A stretch of 64,000 bases of DNA from Streptomyces sp. NBC_00448 (GTDB lineage Bacteria > Actinomycetota > Actinomycetes > Streptomycetales > Streptomycetaceae), in NCBI RefSeq assembly GCF_036014115.1, contig NZ_CP107913.1:3953001-4017000 (forward strand), given 5' to 3'. The notes below the pieces were generated by a model, which was not told the DNA's origin, did not search any database, and saw only the letters and a program-made list of their open reading frames with translations. Positions 61,690 to 64,000 of this stretch are shown here, piece after piece. The translations under genes and the position numbers were made by a program. The stretch's first letter is position 1, and each line of letters begins with the position of its first letter.

Positions 61690-64000
61690 ATGCGCGTGAC
61701 CGTGACGGTCGTACAGCAGGGCGTCGACGCGCAGGACGTACTGGTGACCGCCGACGACTCCGCGAGCGCGGAAGACGTGGCGCTGGCACTGGGGCGGGCG
61801 GTCGGCGCGGTGGCGCAGGAGCCGGCCGGGCAGGTCGGGGGCGTGGTCGTGCAGTTCCCCGGGCAGCACCAGGGCGGCGCCCGGGCGGGCGGACAATCGG
61901 GCGGAATACCGGGCGGGCAATCGGCCCGGCAACCGCTCGGCCAGCCGGGCGGATCGAGGGTATGGCCCGCCCAACCGGTCATCACCGCACCGGTGTTGTG
62001 GGCCGACGGCGTGCCCTGCGACCCGCAGGCGCAGGCGTCGACGGTGCTGCGCGACGGGATGCGGGTCACCGTCGACGACTCGATCGGGCCGTTCATGCGC
62101 ACCGGCGAGCCGTCCGGGCGCTACGAACTGCGGGTGTGCGCGGGGCCGGGCGCCGGCCGGGTGGCCCGGCTCGGTGTCGGCACCGCGACCATCGGCTCCG
62201 CGGTGGGCTGCACCGTCACCGTGCAGGACCCGGCGATGGCGCCGACCGCCGCGCGCGTCTCGGTGGCCATGGACGGCACCGTGACGCTGATCGGCGCGCC
62301 GGGTTCCGGTCTGACGCTGGAGAACGAACCGGTGGAGTCGGAGCGGCAGTGGCCGCTGCGCGCGCAGGTGAAGGCGGGTGAGTCGGTGCTCGTGCTGGAC
62401 GAGCCGAGCACGCCGGACGCCCACCTGTCCCCGATGGGCGAGGGCGGCCTCGCCTACAACCGGCCGCCCCGGCTGAACGCGCTGTCGCCGCGGCCGCGGC
62501 TGTACGTCCCGCAGAAGGGCGAGAAGAACGACCGCGCCCGGTTCCAGGTGCTCACCCTGGTCGTCCCGCTGCTCTTCGGCGTGATGATGTACTTCATGGT
62601 CCACCAGGTCTACATGCTGCTGTTCTGCGTGATGAGCCCGGTGATGATGGTCGGCCAGTGGGTCAGCGAGAACCGCCAGGGCAAGCGCAAGAACCAGGAC
62701 GCCGCGAAGAGCTTCAAGGCCGCGATGGCCGAGCACGAAGAGGACCTGGAGGCCGCCCGGCTCTTCGACCAGCGGGAGCGGCGCTCCAACTACCCTGACG
62801 CCGCCGAGATCCTGCTCTTCGCGACCGGCCCGCGCCGCCGGCTGTGGGAGCGGCGGCTGACCGACCCGGACGCGATGCGGCTGCGGATCGGCGTCGCCGA
62901 CCTGCCCGCCGACATCGAGTTGCAGCCCAAGGGCAACATGCCCGAGGGCGCGCCCCCGCTGGAACTCCCGCTGGTCTACGACGTGCCGCTGCCGCTGCCG
63001 TTCCCGGAGATCGGCGTGATCGGTGTCGCGGGCGAACGGGCCAGGGCGCTGGCCACCACCCGCTGGCTGGTCTCGCAGGCCGCGGTGCTGCACAGCCCGC
63101 GCGACCTGTCGATCGTGGTGCTCTCCTCCGCCCATGACGCCGAGCAGTCGTGGAGCTGGGCGCACTGGCTGCCGCATCTGGCTCCTCAACAGGGCCAGGA
63201 CTGCGTCTCATTGATCGGCACCGACCAGGAGGCGGCCGGCCGCCGGATCAACGAGCTCCTCCAGGAACTGGCCCGGCGCAAGGCGGACTCCGCCGCCAAC
63301 CAGAGCGGCCGGCTGCGCCCGGACCCGTACGTCCTGGTGGTGCTGGACGGTGCGCGGCTGCTGCGCCGGATGCCCGGCCTGCCGCAACTCCTCCAGGAAG
63401 GGCCGCAGTTCGGGATGTTCGCGCTGTGCGTCGACGAGGACGAGCGGCTGCTGCCCGAGGAGGTGCGGCTCGCGGTGTGCTGGTCCCAGCACGCGGCCAG
63501 CCGGCTGCACCTGCGCGGCGCGGGCCTGGAACGGCTCGGCGAAGTACTCGCCGACCAGGTCGGCCCCGACTGGTGCGAGTTGGTGGCCCGCTCCTTGGCG
63601 CCGGTGCGCGACGTCAGCCGCGACGACGCGGACAGCGCGCTGCCCACCTCCGCACGGCTGCTGGACCTGCTGGGCATGCCCGACCCGGTGGGCGAGCAGG
63701 TCGCCGGGATCTGGCAGCGCGGCGGTTCGACGACCGCTGCGCCGATCGGCGTCGGCGCGGACGGCACCTTCGTCCTGGACATCCGCAAGGACGGCCCGCA
63801 CGCGCTGGTCGCGGGCACCACCGGCGCGGGCAAGTCCGAGCTGCTGCAGACGATCATCGCCTCGCTGGCGGTGGCCAACCGCCCCGACGCGCTCAACTTC
63901 GTCCTCATCGACTACAAGGGCGGCAGCGCCTTCCAGGACTGTGCGCGGCTGCCGCACACCGTCGGCATGGTCAGCGACCTGGACGCGCACCTGACCGAGC
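61690..64000 (+). CDS. EssC/EccC-type FtsK/SpoIIIE ATPase of a type VII secretion system (cut by right edge)
   Basis: 770 codons, open at the right edge. Residues 1-40 (RVTVTVVQQGVDAQDVLVTA) resemble a ubiquitin-like YukD/EsaB fold. After a Gly/Gln-rich insert, residues ~140-230 form an FHA-like domain (ELRVCAGPGAGRVARLGVGT). Two membrane helices follow at ~285-325 (VLTLVVPLLFGVMMYFMVHQ). Then a long cytoplasmic part leads to the first FtsK domain with Walker A GTTGAGKS (709-716) and Walker B FVLIDYKGGSAF. An FHA plus two helices plus FtsK repeats is the Firmicute EssC layout rather than that of mycobacterial EccC. It should drive substrate export. ATG with AGGGACACAGCC upstream. Confidence 0.88.
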   Translation, partial: MRVTVTVVQQGVDAQDVLVTADDSASAEDVALALGRAVGAVAQEPAGQVGGVVVQFPGQHQGGARAGGQSGGIPGGQSARQPLGQPGGSRVWPAQPVITAPVLWADGVPCDPQAQASTVLRDGMRVTVDDSIGPFMRTGEPSGRYELRVCAGPGAGRVARLGVGTATIGSAVGCTVTVQDPAMAPTAARVSVAMDGTVTLIGAPGSGLTLENEPVESERQWPLRAQVKAGESVLVLDEPSTPDAHLSPMGEGGLAYNRPPRLNALSPRPRLYVPQKGEKNDRARFQVLTLVVPLLFGVMMYFMVHQVYMLLFCVMSPVMMVGQWVSENRQGKRKNQDAAKSFKAAMAEHEEDLEAARLFDQRERRSNYPDAAEILLFATGPRRRLWERRLTDPDAMRLRIGVADLPADIELQPKGNMPEGAPPLELPLVYDVPLPLPFPEIGVIGVAGERARALATTRWLVSQAAVLHSPRDLSIVVLSSAHDAEQSWSWAHWLPHLAPQQGQDCVSLIGTDQEAAGRRINELLQELARRKADSAANQSGRLRPDPYVLVVLDGARLLRRMPGLPQLLQEGPQFGMFALCVDEDERLLPEEVRLAVCWSQHAASRLHLRGAGLERLGEVLADQVGPDWCELVARSLAPVRDVSRDDADSALPTSARLLDLLGMPDPVGEQVAGIWQRGGSTTAAPIGVGADGTFVLDIRKDGPHALVAGTTGAGKSELLQTIIASLAVANRPDALNFVLIDYKGGSAFQDCARLPHTVGMVSDLDAHLTE

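Noticed and set aside
61690-64000. DNA translocase (FtsK proper) for the right-edge ATPase
   Set aside because: The ubiquitin-like start, FHA-like domain and only two membrane helices do not match FtsK, which has four helices and a gamma domain; the type VII motor fits better.

Overview
The window is very GC-rich, gene-dense actinobacterial chromosome with GTG/TTG starts, GGAGG-type ribosome sites and strong third-position GC. Gene content and order point to a Streptomyces or close relative (Streptomycetaceae): a D,D-carboxypeptidase, a GPP34 protein and an XRE/DUF397 pair, followed by afsR, afsS, a small membrane protein, afsK, a glyoxalase-fold protein and a TetR regulator, then purU with its usual small neighbour. 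I see no tRNA, rRNA, integrase, transposase or CRISPR array, so this reads as conserved core rather than an island.

Left part (1-19 kb): a FUSC-type efflux protein cut by the left edge diverges from a MarR regulator. A copper module copZ-copA follows, behind a CsoR-type operator. Next come a very long acidic-tailed D-Ala-D-Ala carboxypeptidase, a GPP34 protein, the XRE/DUF397 pair, a sodium:solute symporter, a PLP aminotransferase, an ADP-ribosylglycohydrolase, a secreted phosphodiester glycosidase and a Tat-exported PHP-family phosphoesterase.

Centre (19-30 kb): the AfsK-AfsR-AfsS regulatory system of secondary metabolism. AfsK is a Ser/Thr kinase with a PQQ propeller, AfsR a SARP/NB-ARC/TPR activator, and AfsS a small repeat protein. 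An exact pair of SARP-spaced heptamers lies in front of afsS. A degenerate acyl-AMP-ligase-like gene diverges from afsR, and a glyoxalase-fold gene in the kbpA position precedes afsK.

30-45 kb: a flavin monooxygenase, an MFS transporter paired with a GlxA-type regulator, a partner-switching neighbourhood (HATPase, macro domain, STAS, ECF-like sigma factor translationally coupled to a zinc-finger protein), purU, an amino-acid-type binding lipoprotein, a TQ-repeat membrane protein, a TPR regulator, and a prim-pol-like gene interrupted by an in-frame amber codon.

45-64 kb: an ABC exporter pair; a ten-gene Tad/Flp pilus operon on the minus strand ending in a LysM-BTAD membrane regulator and lacking a prepilin peptidase; and the start of a type VII-like secretion locus (WXG-like small protein, two unknown proteins, and an EssC-type FtsK/SpoIIIE ATPase running off the right edge).
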